Shown: positions 29,554-37,701, numbered from the stretch's first letter. The stretch is 39,865 bases of DNA from a virus (IMGVR_UViG_3300028393_000144:1-39865); one strand, 5' to 3'. Notes: a model not told the origin generated them from the letters alone. Numbers and translations are program-made.

Positions 29554-30503
29554 GCTGCATACCTCACAATAACAATTCCAGAGCCGCCAGTTCTGCCAGC
29601 ATAACCCGGGCCTGATGCTGCATACCCTGAACCTGCGCCACCACCTGTATTTGCTGTACCATTTTGATAGTAACCATCGTTAGTATCTGTTCCACCACGA
29701 CCGCCACCGCCTGTTCCGCCTGTTCCGCCTGTGTTTCTGCCTTGACCTCCGCCACCACCAGCATAGTAATAATTACTGCTTGATAATTGACCTGTTCCAG
29801 TTGCAGCACCCATAGCGTTAATAAAATTAAATGGTCCTGCGGTACCACCTACTGTTGAGCCGTCAGTAGCACCTATGCCGCCGTTGCCGCCCGCGCCAAG
29901 GCTTCCGCTAGGTGCGGCTCCGCCAGCACCTCCACCGCCACCACCTGAACGCGATACACCGCCTCCAGTATCTTGGTAACCATTACTTCCTGCGTTACCT
30001 TGACCTGATGTTCCACTTGTTGGCTGTCCATCTGGATTGTAAGCACCACCGCCACCTGAACCTCCACCAGAACCAGCGTTAATATAAGCCGCGCCTGTGT
30101 AGCCGCCTCCGTATGCTCCGCCAATAGCGGTTGTACGGGAAGTAAATGTTGTGCTTATTCCATTTGTCGGATAACTTGATGTACCATCTCCAGCCGTTCC
30201 GCCACCGCCAATTACAATGTTGTAAGTACCTGCTGTTAAAGCATTTCCAGTATAACCAACAAGTCCACCAGCACCAGCACCACCACCAGCACCAATAGAC
30301 CCACCACCGCCAGCAACAATTAACAAGTCAGCGGTAAGCGTTCCACCCGTTACAACAAGCGAGCCATTACCTGTAAAGACTCTATAATTGTATCCTCCAG
30401 AAGTATAAAGAGTTCCCCCTGTTACTGTAACAGAAGATCCATAAGTTCTTAGACCGCCTAAACCTCTAGCCGAGGCTCCTGCTAATGTACTGATAAGTGG
30501 CAT
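29550..30503 (-). CDS. Gly-rich tail fibre protein, 317 aa
   Basis: After a ~40-residue N-terminus come dense Gly runs (GGGG, GGAGGA, GGNGG, GGTGGTGG) over residues about 80-300, broken by short conserved strands (YNIVIGGGG; FNFINAMG). It ends in GGSGIVIVRYAA, the classic end of Gly-rich phage tail-tip and fibre domains, which fold into polyglycine-II-like lattices and bind receptors. It is 15 bases after the preceding fibre gene. A receptor-binding role is likely by family resemblance. Confidence 0.82.
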   Translation of the reverse strand: MPLISTLAGASARGLGGLRTYGSSVTVTGGTLYTSGGYNYRVFTGNGSLVVTGGTLTADLLIVAGGGGSIGAGGGAGAGGLVGYTGNALTAGTYNIVIGGGGTAGDGTSSYPTNGISTTFTSRTTAIGGAYGGGYTGAAYINAGSGGGSGGGGAYNPDGQPTSGTSGQGNAGSNGYQDTGGGVSRSGGGGGGAGGAAPSGSLGAGGNGGIGATDGSTVGGTAGPFNFINAMGAATGTGQLSSSNYYYAGGGGGQGRNTGGTGGTGGGGRGGTDTNDGYYQNGTANTGGGAGSGYAASGPGYAGRTGGSGIVIVRYAA

Positions 30504-30518
30504 TTTTAGATCTCCTTA

Positions 30519-31166
30519 TTAGGCAAACTTAGTTTGTGTCTCAAGAACTGTAAATGTTGCTGATGCTGTTTTAACAATAGTAAATGAATACGCATCAACA
30601 GATGATGCATTACCAGCCGAAATTGCTGCTGGAACTTTTGGGGTTACAGCAGTTCCATCAATCTGAATAACATTGGGATAGTAAGCAGTAGTTCCATTGG
30701 TATTCATCCATACTACAGTAAGTGAATCACCTGTGTTCATAAAGGTATTCAATGAAACAGTAGCTGAATATCTAATGTTTAGAGTGTGGTTTGCTGTTGC
30801 ATTTGTGGTGTAATACCAAATTGAAGCAGTTCCCACATTTAAGTTGATTGTGCCAGTTGCAGCAGAAGCCACAACATTCACATTTTCGTTCAAACCTCTA
30901 ACCCTGTTATCGGTAATTGTTCCAGTTGCAACATTAGATGAGTTAAGACCAACATTGCTTCCTGTATTTATTGTAGGGCTTGTAAGGGTTTTATTAGTAA
31001 GAGTATCCGTTGTTGCTTTACCAACAAGAGGGTATCCACCTGCTAGTGATCCATCGTGTACTACTACTGTGTTTTTGTCGGTATCAACTGTTAGCTCAGC
31101 AAGTAACCCAGTAAAGGTAGAATGCTGGGAAGTTGTACCCCTACGGCGTTGAAATGCAAAACTCAT
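30519..31166 (-). CDS. Tail fibre protein with Mtd-like N-terminal motif, 215 aa
   Basis: The start MSFAFQRRRG is set at the ATGA overlap with the 590-aa fibre gene. Residues 1-45 (RRRGTTSQHSTFTG, AELTVDTDKNTVVVHDG, AGGYPLVG) match the small N-terminal module found in major-tropism-determinant-like and other fibres. It is followed by TDTLTNKTLTSPTI, a common fibre linker also present in the 590-aa protein, and a beta-rich C-terminus. Probably a receptor-binding or fibre-tip subunit working with its two neighbours. Confidence 0.8.
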   Translation of the reverse strand: MSFAFQRRRGTTSQHSTFTGLLAELTVDTDKNTVVVHDGSLAGGYPLVGKATTDTLTNKTLTSPTINTGSNVGLNSSNVATGTITDNRVRGLNENVNVVASAATGTINLNVGTASIWYYTTNATANHTLNIRYSATVSLNTFMNTGDSLTVVWMNTNGTTAYYPNVIQIDGTAVTPKVPAAISAGNASSVDAYSFTIVKTASATFTVLETQTKFA

Positions 31167-32935
31167 ACGATTGTTCCCCAATCTGCGAGGCTACTCCAAG
31201 AAGCAGCCGTACCATTTGTTGTTAGAAATTTACCACTATTGCCAGTCTGCGAAGGTATATACCCTGCTGCTGTAGTGGCACTAGCAGCAGCCGATGTAGC
31301 TGATGTGGCTGCCGAAGATGCGGATGTTGAAGCTGACGATGCAGAAGATGCTGCCGAGGTGGCAGATGTTGCTGCATTCGTTGCTGAAGTTGCAGCAGCA
31401 GATGCACTTGATGCAGCAGATGTGGCACTTGTGGCCGCATTTGTAGCAGAAGTTGCAGATGCTGTTGCACTAGTAGATGCTGAAGTCGCACTTGTAGCTG
31501 CACTAGTTGCACTAGTAGATGCATTAGTGGCAGAAGTAGCAGAATTTGTTGCACTCGTTGCTGCTGATGTAGCAGAAGTAGAAGCACTAGTTGCACTAGT
31601 GGCTGCTGATGCAGCCGAGGTAGAAGCACTTGCTGCTGATGAAGCACTAGTTTCCGCACTTGTAGCACTAGTGGCTGCACTCGTGGCTGAGGTTGCAGCA
31701 TTAGTAGCACTAGTTGCCGCAGCAGAGGCAACTGTTGCAATGTTTATATAAGTAGTTGAAGTTGTATCAGCATCTACAACAGATCCCATATCACGGACAA
31801 GTCCGGATCCAGTCAACCCAGTTACAGATGAATAACTAGATGCAGCAGAAGTAGCTGATGTTGCAGCACTTGTGGCTGAAGTAGATGCCGATGATGCTGA
31901 AGTAGCGGCTGAAGTAGCACTAGTAGATGCAGAACTTGCTGATGTAGAAGCACTCGATGCTGAGGCAGCAGCAGAGGTAGCAGATGTAGCAGCAGATGTA
32001 GTAGATCCAAAGAGAGTATCTACATAAGTTTTATTGACAGCATCTGTGGATGCAGTAGGTGTTCCAAGGGATGTAATTTTATTAGTACCCATTGATAAGG
32101 CACCGGTCATAGAGTCGCCAGCTTTGGCAACCTTAGTTCCAATGGATGTAGCCACGGTAGTTGAGAATGATGCATCGTTGCCAAGGGCTGTTGCTAACTC
32201 ATTAAGAGTATCAAGTGCTGCCGGAGCAGAGGCAACCACATTGGCTACTGCTGTATCTACATAAGACTTAGTTGCTGCATCTGTATTAGCAGATGGGGTT
32301 CCAAGACCTGTGATCTTGTATGTTCCAGCAGCTAGATCAGAACCTAAGGTTCCAGATGTAATAGTCTTAGATGTAAGAGTTGATGCAACGCCATCAAGGG
32401 TTACTGTGCCAGTTGCATTAGGAAGAGTAATTGTTCGATCTGCTGTTGGATCAACTACTGTAAGCGTAGTCTCAAATGTATCATTAGTTGCACCTTCAAA
32501 GTCAATTCCACTTGAAGCAATAATTGCACCAGAGATAATTTTATTTGTAAGGGTTTGTGAGTCAGATGTTCCGACTACATCACCAGTTACACCGTGAACA
32601 CCCGTTGTGGTAGGTGAAGCAACAGATCCAACATGGGCAGAGAATTCATTAAAGTCTTGACCAGAAACCACATGGCGAACCGTAGCTCCAGCAGAGTGAG
32701 CAACATTTGTAGTGTTATCTTCTCCACGAGCAACAGTAAGAGTAGTTCCGCCACCGGATGCAGTTACTTTTACAAGTTCTTCTTTGTTAGTATCTGGATC
32801 AATAACAAGTGTGTATGGATAATTGCTAGGAAAACCTGTTACCAAGTCAAGGGTGATAGATGTAACAACGCTATCGATACCTGTTGATAGCGATGCTTGT
32901 TTTGCAGTAGAGGCGTAATATCTTTTCTGGGCCAT
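31163..32935 (-). CDS. Long tail fibre with Ala/Ser/Thr repeat shaft, 590 aa
   Basis: Residues about 1-120 form an attachment domain (including FPYTLVIDPDT-like and TTTGVHGVTGDVVGT segments), then a beta section with TNKIISGAII and LTSKTITSG linkers and two GTPTASTDAVNKTYVDT-type trimer-linker motifs. Residues about 310-565 are a nearly pure Ala/Ser/Thr stretch in SATSAA-type seven-residue periods, predicted to be a rigid trimeric shaft. The C-terminus is short (GNSGKFLTTNGTAASW). The whole looks like a fibre whose tip is provided by the following genes. Confidence 0.85.
   Translation of the reverse strand: MAQKRYYASTAKQASLSTGIDSVVTSITLDLVTGFPSNYPYTLVIDPDTNKEELVKVTASGGGTTLTVARGEDNTTNVAHSAGATVRHVVSGQDFNEFSAHVGSVASPTTTGVHGVTGDVVGTSDSQTLTNKIISGAIIASSGIDFEGATNDTFETTLTVVDPTADRTITLPNATGTVTLDGVASTLTSKTITSGTLGSDLAAGTYKITGLGTPSANTDAATKSYVDTAVANVVASAPAALDTLNELATALGNDASFSTTVATSIGTKVAKAGDSMTGALSMGTNKITSLGTPTASTDAVNKTYVDTLFGSTTSAATSATSAAASASSASTSASSASTSATSAATSASSASTSATSAATSATSAASSYSSVTGLTGSGLVRDMGSVVDADTTSTTYINIATVASAAATSATNAATSATSAATSATSAETSASSAASASTSAASAATSATSASTSATSAATSATNSATSATNASTSATSAATSATSASTSATASATSATNAATSATSAASSASAAATSATNAATSATSAASSASSASTSASSAATSATSAAASATTAAGYIPSQTGNSGKFLTTNGTAASWSSLADWGTIV
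31270..31990. repeat. Degenerate DNA repeats coding the fibre shaft
   Basis: Several hundred bases of imperfect repeats built on GCAGAAGTAGC, GCACTAGTTGC and GCAGATGTGGC-like words in 21-base (seven-codon) periods. ACTAGT recurs many times. The repeat is interrupted near 31735-31830 by a non-repetitive segment. Length variation by slippage or recombination is plausible. Confidence 0.75.
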
Positions 32936-32938
32936 TGG

Positions 32939-33844
32939 TTACCTCGTGTAATGTAGTCGTGGTGGGTATAGATCTCGGAGATTTGCTGCTTCTTGTTGCA
33001 AGCGTTGCTGGTATAGACCAAGGTAGAAACGAGCAACAGATGAACCAGAACCAATAGGTTTTGATTGATCTAACATATCCGCTTCTACTGATTGTGCAGG
33101 AACTCGTGCAGCATCGATTCCAACAATTAGACGGGCAATAGCTCCATAAGTAATTAGATCAACTGTAGTAGCTGGTAATCCAGTAACAGTTTCAAATATG
33201 TCTGTTCCGCTAGATAGAACCGTAGGTGCTTTTGCATAAATAACTTGAACTGTTCTTCCGGGATCTATGCCATCAAAAATGTTAATTGATTTGCCATAAG
33301 CAAATGAAGTCGTATTAGCTGTTTTGTCTGTGTCATATCTACGGACATTGAGCCACTCCTTGGTTGAACCAAGGGTCTTCCACTTAACATTGAGAACATA
33401 GTCAACGGCTGCCGGTAATTGGTAAGTAGTCACGGCTGAGTTAAAGGAGAATGTGTATGTGCCTACCCCAAAGAGGTTTGGGTAGACCCCTTGAATAGTG
33501 TCATTGATGGCCTGTTTGACCATGAATCGTGGGTAGGTAGGTGCAATCACAACCTTGGTCTCGTTGGCTGCTGTAGCGGCTGTGGTGCCTCTAAATGCCC
33601 TACCCCACGGGGCTAGGTAAACCTGCTTGGTGAGGTTGTCTGTACGGTCTACATACATAAGCTCATCGCCTACCTCAATAAGACCTCGACCCATCTGGGC
33701 GGTCTCATTGACCACAAAATCTGTGGCTGTGGTGGTGGCAATGCCACCAGTCTGATTAACCCATGTGGCTGTTTCCTGCTGGGATCCATAGTTCTGGATC
33801 TGGCCAAGGACTCGTTCTACTAGGGCATTAAATGTAGTTGTCAT
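32939..33844 (-). CDS. Tail tubular/adaptor-like structural protein, 301 aa
   Basis: The N-terminus (FNALVERVLGQIQNYG) is helical; residues about 20-110 contain a beta domain with EVGDELMYVDRTDN and RGFRGTTA-like strands, also seen in the fibre N-terminus; then FMVKQAINDTIQGVYPNLFGVGTYTF, the helix-strand pattern common in tail tubular A and adaptor proteins; and a C-terminal helix (SSVARFYLGLYQQRLQQEAANLRDL). It lies between the connector-type genes and the fibres, as expected for a tail-tube or adaptor. It overlaps the upstream gene by four bases. Confidence 0.7.
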   Translation of the reverse strand: MTTTFNALVERVLGQIQNYGSQQETATWVNQTGGIATTTATDFVVNETAQMGRGLIEVGDELMYVDRTDNLTKQVYLAPWGRAFRGTTAATAANETKVVIAPTYPRFMVKQAINDTIQGVYPNLFGVGTYTFSFNSAVTTYQLPAAVDYVLNVKWKTLGSTKEWLNVRRYDTDKTANTTSFAYGKSINIFDGIDPGRTVQVIYAKAPTVLSSGTDIFETVTGLPATTVDLITYGAIARLIVGIDAARVPAQSVEADMLDQSKPIGSGSSVARFYLGLYQQRLQQEAANLRDLYPPRLHYTR

Positions 33845-34110
33845 GAAGTCCTCGCTCTTAGGGCTGCGGCAGCAGCCTTATCAGTAGTACCACCAAGTTG
33901 ATTACAAACACCACGAAGGTCTTTGTAGGCAGATCTAGAGTTTCCGGCTTTAGCATTTAAGGCACCAACAACACTAAGTCCTGTGGTTCCAGCAAAAGTG
34001 TTTGCAGCCTGAGCTGCACCAACATATGACTGAATAGCAGGATAGGTGCCACCATTGGCAAGACGATTAAGTTCTGCTTGAAGTGTGCTTCCATTGGTAC
34101 CAAGTGCCAT
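33841..34110 (-). CDS. Small head-tail region protein, 89 aa
   Basis: It begins at a one-base TAATG overlap and contains GTNGSTLQAELNRLANGGTYP, a short helical segment, and DLRGVCNQLGG, followed by an Ala-rich end. No family I can name. Size and position between the small basic proteins and the adaptor-like protein suit a head-completion or tail protein. Confidence 0.72.
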   Translation of the reverse strand: MALGTNGSTLQAELNRLANGGTYPAIQSYVGAAQAANTFAGTTGLSVVGALNAKAGNSRSAYKDLRGVCNQLGGTTDKAAAAALRARTS

Positions 34111-34268
34111 TACTTAGCCTTTCTCTTTGCTGCTGCGTTATCTACAAGATTTGGATAAGGTCTTCCGGCTTTCTTAGCAGAAGCTTTAGCCTTTGATTTC
34201 TGTGCAGGAGTTAATGGGGTAGATTTTTTATTAGGATTCTTTGTATCCCAGAATGCTTTCTTTTTCAT
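34110..34268 (-). CDS. Small Lys-rich protein, 52 aa
   Basis: Linked by ATGA to the upstream gene and by TAATG to the downstream gene. The product (MKKKAFWDTKNPNKKSTPLT...) is strongly basic, with a central Lys/Ala helix and end AAAKRKAK. One of four consecutive or near-consecutive basic late peptides. No family recognised. Confidence 0.72.
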   Translation of the reverse strand: MKKKAFWDTKNPNKKSTPLTPAQKSKAKASAKKAGRPYPNLVDNAAAKRKAK

Positions 34269-34567
34269 TTTTTACCCTTGTTTCTTTTAGATATTGCTGC
34301 TGCTTTCTTTTTAGCATCAGCCTTTGACGATGCACCCCATGCTTGAAGTGATAAAAGTAAACGAGTTGGTTCACCATTAGGCTTGCGTTCTGGGCCGGGG
34401 TTACCACCTGCACGAGCAAGGTAACTTGCTCTGCGTGGGTTATCACCAGATTTAACCGGAGCCTTTAAGTTCATTCCTTGTGCTTTAGCAGAGGCACGAC
34501 CTTTAGCGTTGAGACCACCCTTAGGGTTCTTGCCCTCTTTGCGTTGCCACGCTGGAGTCTTTGCCAT
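34265..34567 (-). CDS. DUF6321-like basic protein, 100 aa
   Basis: MAKTPAWQRKEGKNPKGGLN is the hallmark N-terminus of a small basic protein spread across aquatic phages and uncultured microbes (DUF6321-type), continuing with KGRASAKAQG and LKAPV. The C-terminus is also Lys-rich (KKKAAAISKRNKGKK). Function unknown; its charge and late expression suggest nucleic-acid or virion contact. It starts directly after the DUF6496-like gene. Confidence 0.78.
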   Translation of the reverse strand: MAKTPAWQRKEGKNPKGGLNAKGRASAKAQGMNLKAPVKSGDNPRRASYLARAGGNPGPERKPNGEPTRLLLSLQAWGASSKADAKKKAAAISKRNKGKK

Positions 34568-34744
34568 TTACTTCTTCTTACCCATTTTCTTATTAGACAT
34601 CTTTGCCTCAGATAATGCAATAGCAACTGCTTGCTTTTTATTAGTTACTACTGGGCCCTTTTTAGAACCTGAGTGAAGGGTGCCGGTCTTAAACTCGTGC
34701 ATTACCTTCTGAACTTTCTTTGAAGCTTTAGAAGGTTTTTTCAT
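34568..34744 (-). CDS. DUF6496-like Lys-rich protein, 58 aa
   Basis: The sequence (KVQKVMHEFKTGTLHSGSKK, then VTNKKQAVAIALSEA) matches the small DUF6496-type phage protein. It ends NKKMGKKK. The last seven residues are the same as those of the Ntn hydrolase encoded just upstream, and the DNA there is nearly identical (34570-34591 against 34746-34767, one mismatch). Starts at a TAATG overlap. Confidence 0.8.
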   Translation of the reverse strand: MKKPSKASKKVQKVMHEFKTGTLHSGSKKGPVVTNKKQAVAIALSEAKMSNKKMGKKK

Positions 34745-35523
34745 TACTTCTTCTTGCCCATTTTCTTCATTGAAGAATTCTTCATCATTTTCTTACCCAT
34801 CATGTGCATACCTGACTTCATCTCTTTGGCTTTCTCGCCTTTTGATTCACCAGATTTTAATTCTTTAGCCTTCATAGATTTAGATTCTGTTTTTTCGTAT
34901 GCTGCATACGCTGCCTTCTTTGATACTTTTTTTGCTGCTGCCATTTTATTCTCCCTTTGTGTGATTACTTTGACTTTCCCACCGGTGTTTATATCAAACG
35001 AGATGGAAATCTCTATTGCTTTGCGAGCCTCATTGGCTGCTGTTCTTGTATTCGTTGGAGATAGTGTGGCTCTGGCTAATGCACCAAGTGCATACGAGCT
35101 ACCGGATCCAACTCCGTAGATACCACGATCATCTCTTACCCAAGAAAAGTCATTATCAATTTGATAAATCTTTCCTCGAAGGCAAATCAATGCATCAAAA
35201 CCTGAACCATCTTTGAGATCATTATCAGCGTTGCGTGGCGATGGATCGTATCCATAATCGACATAAGCTCGTTTAAGTGATGGCAGTAAATCTGTCATCA
35301 TAAATTTATCTAAGTTCACACCTCGTGGAATCTTAGGAGCATTCCAACTGTGTAGGGCTATATCCCCGGCGATTGCATCGCCAGCAAAGGCAAATACATA
35401 CTCGCCTTTTTCTACTACCTTCTCCATACCAGAGGCTATGAACTTCTGATCTCCACCAACTATCAAAGAATCTGCTGCAATTAAACCCCAACCTTTACCT
35501 TGGATTCCGATAATAGTTGTCAT
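34744..35523 (-). CDS. Proteasome-beta/HslV-like Ntn hydrolase with Lys-rich tail, 259 aa
   Basis: MTTIIGIQGKGWGLIAADS matches proteasome beta/HslV subunits: Thr2 would become the N-terminal nucleophile once Met is removed, the Asp in AADS is at the Asp17 position, a Lys lies near the Lys33 position (MEKVVEKG), and AFAGDAIAGD, GSGSSYALGAL (Ser129-like) and SFDINTGGKVKVI follow. The fold spans about residues 1-192. Residues about 195-259 form an unusual Lys/Met/Ser-rich tail ending KKMGKKK. It lies in the head genes, where a maturation protease is expected; no other prohead protease is seen. Self-assembly and substrate are unknown. Confidence 0.85.
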   Translation of the reverse strand: MTTIIGIQGKGWGLIAADSLIVGGDQKFIASGMEKVVEKGEYVFAFAGDAIAGDIALHSWNAPKIPRGVNLDKFMMTDLLPSLKRAYVDYGYDPSPRNADNDLKDGSGFDALICLRGKIYQIDNDFSWVRDDRGIYGVGSGSSYALGALARATLSPTNTRTAANEARKAIEISISFDINTGGKVKVITQRENKMAAAKKVSKKAAYAAYEKTESKSMKAKELKSGESKGEKAKEMKSGMHMMGKKMMKNSSMKKMGKKK

Positions 35524-35525
35524 GC

Positions 35526-35798
35526 TTATTCCTTAAATGAGTTAGTAGTTGAGTCGAATGCCTTACCGGCAATGTTACTTAACTCAACAGCTCCACGAAT
35601 GTCCTTCATGTTAGTTGTTGCTGGTTCTATGCCTTGGTCTATCGCTGACTTGTAGGCATTTAATTCTGCATCCCATTTCTTCTGAGACATCTGCTTTGAG
35701 CTACCGGCATCACCAACGGATAGTTGTAATCCCGATGCTCTGAGGCAATCTCCCCAATTTTCATGATCTTGAGTAGGGCATCCAGTTCTGCAACTCAT
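35526..35798 (-). CDS. Small conserved head-region protein, 90 aa
   Basis: Cys-containing N-terminus (CRTGCPTQDHENWGDCLRAS) with three Cys, then a helical middle (KKWDAELNAYKSAIDQG) and an end rich in Ser/Thr. I associate the CPTQDH...CL pattern with small proteins of aquatic phages but cannot name a family. It overlaps its upstream neighbour by one base and precedes the Ntn hydrolase by two. Probably a head or connector component. Confidence 0.72.
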   Translation of the reverse strand: MSCRTGCPTQDHENWGDCLRASGLQLSVGDAGSSKQMSQKKWDAELNAYKSAIDQGIEPATTNMKDIRGAVELSNIAGKAFDSTTNSFKE

Positions 35799-36109
35799 CA
35801 GACAACCTGTACTAAAAATCCATCATGTGCAGAATTGGATGCTGTATCTGCTTCTGCTTGTGTCTTAATAACAAAACCCTGCCCAACAAGAATATCCTTT
35901 ATTGTTTCGCTAACAATATGATTGCGACCACCAAGGAACACATAATCAGCAGCAGCCATTTCATCCTCCGATATTGCACGAGCTAAGGATAAAACACCGT
36001 CTTTAATAACGACTGCTTCGCCACGCTGAGAAACAACTCTACGCCACCACCTGTCTTTGGATGGAAATCCTTCCATCACCTGTGGTGTATAAAAAGTGTA
36101 TTTTGCCAT
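35798..36109 (-). CDS. Head-completion-position protein, 103 aa
   Basis: AAGGGGAG lies just before the ATG. The protein has an aromatic N-terminus (YTFYTPQVMEG, DRWWRR), a central strand-rich region (AVVIKDGVLSLARAI) and a helix-strand end (ETIKDILVGQGFVIKT). Directly downstream of the capsid gene, where capsid decoration or head-completion proteins usually lie. No family recognised. Confidence 0.72.
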   Translation of the reverse strand: MAKYTFYTPQVMEGFPSKDRWWRRVVSQRGEAVVIKDGVLSLARAISEDEMAAADYVFLGGRNHIVSETIKDILVGQGFVIKTQAEADTASNSAHDGFLVQVV

Positions 36110-36126
36110 TTCTCCCCTTTAGTAGA

Positions 36127-36152
36127 GAGGGGGCAGGTTGCCCCACCCCCTC
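36127..36152 (-). terminator. Hairpin after the capsid gene (attenuator-like)
   Basis: GAGGGGG (36127-36133) pairs with CCCCCTC (36146-36152). It has no T-run on the minus strand, so it may partially terminate or protect the 3' end of capsid mRNA, raising capsid expression over the genes that follow. Confidence 0.55.
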
Positions 36153-36168
36153 AACTAATTAGCTCCTA

Positions 36169-37092
36169 TTAGAGAGCTGAACCGCCTGTTTCCAAGCGAA
36201 CTACTGATGCATCGCGGAAGATGCCCCAGCCGCCGAAGTACTTCCAGCCAAGGGCTGTCTTACGGCGTAGGTAGTCAATCTGAGGAGCTATGACAGTTTG
36301 TACATCATAAACATTTGCCTCAAGAAGAGCTTCCTTACCAACTGCGATTGCCTTGTAGACAGAAGCAGATGATGCACCTTCAGTTGTGACAGGTACACGA
36401 GATGTCTGAACAACTTGGAATCCTTCAAGAACACCAATGGTGCCTGTAAGAAGGTTGCCAACATTTTCAGTTGTGTATTTGTGGATGTCCACAAATCCGC
36501 CTGTACCAGTCTCTGCCCGAAGGTCATAAGCTTGGCGTGGGTGGATGAACAATGTGTAGAGATCTCCAACGCGAGGTTGTGAGTTGGCCTCTAGAAGTGC
36601 TGTCTGTGCCTTGCGAAGCATAGCTGTCGATATGACATCTGTTGCTGTCAAGGTAGCAGTTGTTGTACGGCTTCCGCCGTACTTAACTACAGTTCCACCG
36701 ATTAGGGCAGAAGCGACAAGTTGATCCAATGTATCTGCTGCGTTGTAAGCAATCGCATCAGCAATCATGGTGTCGATAGAAGAGAATGAAGCCATGTTGA
36801 CCTTCTCTGTCTGCTCAACAGCATTACCGTATTCAGTAACTGTGACTGAAATCTGTGATGGGTTTGCTAATGCAACAGGGGTTACATCAGATGTTTCTGT
36901 TAAAGCTGTGGTTGCTGCTGACAAGTTTGCATATAGTGCGAACTTGAGAGTAGTTCCCGGGTTGGTTAGAGATACTGGTCGTAGATCAGCAACTGAACGC
37001 ATGACAGGTAGGGAGCGGAGTGCAGCTCTTACATATGTGTCATATGCATTGACTACTAAGTTGCCAACACCAGAGATTTGAGTGGTTGCCAT
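36169..37092 (-). CDS. Major capsid protein (N4-gp56-like, HK97 fold), 307 aa
   Basis: It follows the scaffold gene and has the pattern of the N4-gp56 family: LVVNAYDTYVRAALRSLPVMRSVADLRPVSLTNPGTTLKFA at the start, SQISVTVTEYGNAVEQTEKVNMASFSSIDTMIADAIAYNA in the middle (the spine helix and E-loop region), and DLYTLFIHPRQAYDLRAET, EGFQVVQTSRVPVT and FGGWGIFRDASVVRLETG toward the end. It assembles the icosahedral shell. Strong hairpins and a promoter candidate nearby fit high expression. Confidence 0.92.
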   Translation of the reverse strand: MATTQISGVGNLVVNAYDTYVRAALRSLPVMRSVADLRPVSLTNPGTTLKFALYANLSAATTALTETSDVTPVALANPSQISVTVTEYGNAVEQTEKVNMASFSSIDTMIADAIAYNAADTLDQLVASALIGGTVVKYGGSRTTTATLTATDVISTAMLRKAQTALLEANSQPRVGDLYTLFIHPRQAYDLRAETGTGGFVDIHKYTTENVGNLLTGTIGVLEGFQVVQTSRVPVTTEGASSASVYKAIAVGKEALLEANVYDVQTVIAPQIDYLRRKTALGWKYFGGWGIFRDASVVRLETGGSAL

Positions 37093-37114
37093 TTAAGGTA
37101 ACCGCCTTTCTGAG

Positions 37115-37585
37115 TTAGTACCCAGCCTTACCAAGATCTGCAAATAACGCCTTCAATGCATCTGGCCCCTTAGTAGCGGCCTCATCCATCTGGGCTTGAA
37201 TCATCTGTTCACGATCGGCACTAATGCCGCCATCAATAGTTGATTGAGCTTTCTTGTAGTTCTCTGCAAAACCTTCAGGTAAACCTGAGTTAGGTTGGTT
37301 GGATGGCACACCAAATACATCACCGTATTCTGTGAGCCATGACGACAACGAATCCTCCGTGAGGTCGATGTCCTGCGGAATGAAAGCCGAAATCTTCGGG
37401 TTCACTCCTCGAGCCGTGAGGACTTCTGAAATAGTCCGGTCTCTTTTATCTTTACGCAAACTTAAAAGCTCTTCCTGAATTTCTTTCAGTTGCTTTTCTT
37501 TTGCCTTATTGGCCTTGCGTAGTTGACCGAGAACATCATTCGATTCCGTATCGAAATCATCCTCATCGTCTTCGTAATTGGACAT
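37115..37585 (-). CDS. Capsid scaffolding protein, 156 aa
   Basis: The start is at MSNYEDDEDDFD because GGGAG lies upstream with suitable spacing; an upstream in-frame ATG adds 13 residues with no site. The N-terminus is very acidic, followed by a coiled coil (LGQLRKANKAKEKQLKEIQEELLSLRKDKRDRTI) and a helical tail with ISAFIPQDIDLTEDSLSSWL. Acidic, coiled-coil proteins encoded just ahead of capsid genes are typical phage scaffolds that shape the prohead and then leave. They could be cut by the Ntn hydrolase nearby; inference. Confidence 0.85.
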   Translation of the reverse strand: MSNYEDDEDDFDTESNDVLGQLRKANKAKEKQLKEIQEELLSLRKDKRDRTISEVLTARGVNPKISAFIPQDIDLTEDSLSSWLTEYGDVFGVPSNQPNSGLPEGFAENYKKAQSTIDGGISADREQMIQAQMDEAATKGPDALKALFADLGKAGY

Positions 37586-37660
37586 TTGTCCTACTCCCTT
37601 TTCTATGTTAGTCGCTGGCCACAATGCAATCGGGGATGTGCATCGGCTCCAACTTCCGGT

Positions 37661-37691
37661 CTTATACTCATCTCAAGTTCCGGCGATTCAA
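37661..37691 (-). promoter_or_regulatory. Candidate promoter for scaffold-capsid genes
   Basis: On the minus strand TTGAAT (37691-37686) and TATAAG (37666-37661, preceded by TGAG) are separated by 19 bases. The -10 is a 5-of-6 match; the spacing is slightly long. It lies between the folded element (37702-37741) and the scaffold start. Confidence 0.45.
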
Positions 37692-37701
37692 GAGACGGAG
37701 T

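Noticed and set aside
31122-31751. Long plus-strand frame rich in Ala/Val/Asp
   Set aside because: It is the mirror of the low-complexity fibre repeats on the minus strand, with no ribosome site.
31270-31990. CRISPR-like repeated DNA
   Set aside because: Repeats are degenerate, in frame and without unique spacers; they code the Ala/Ser/Thr fibre shaft.
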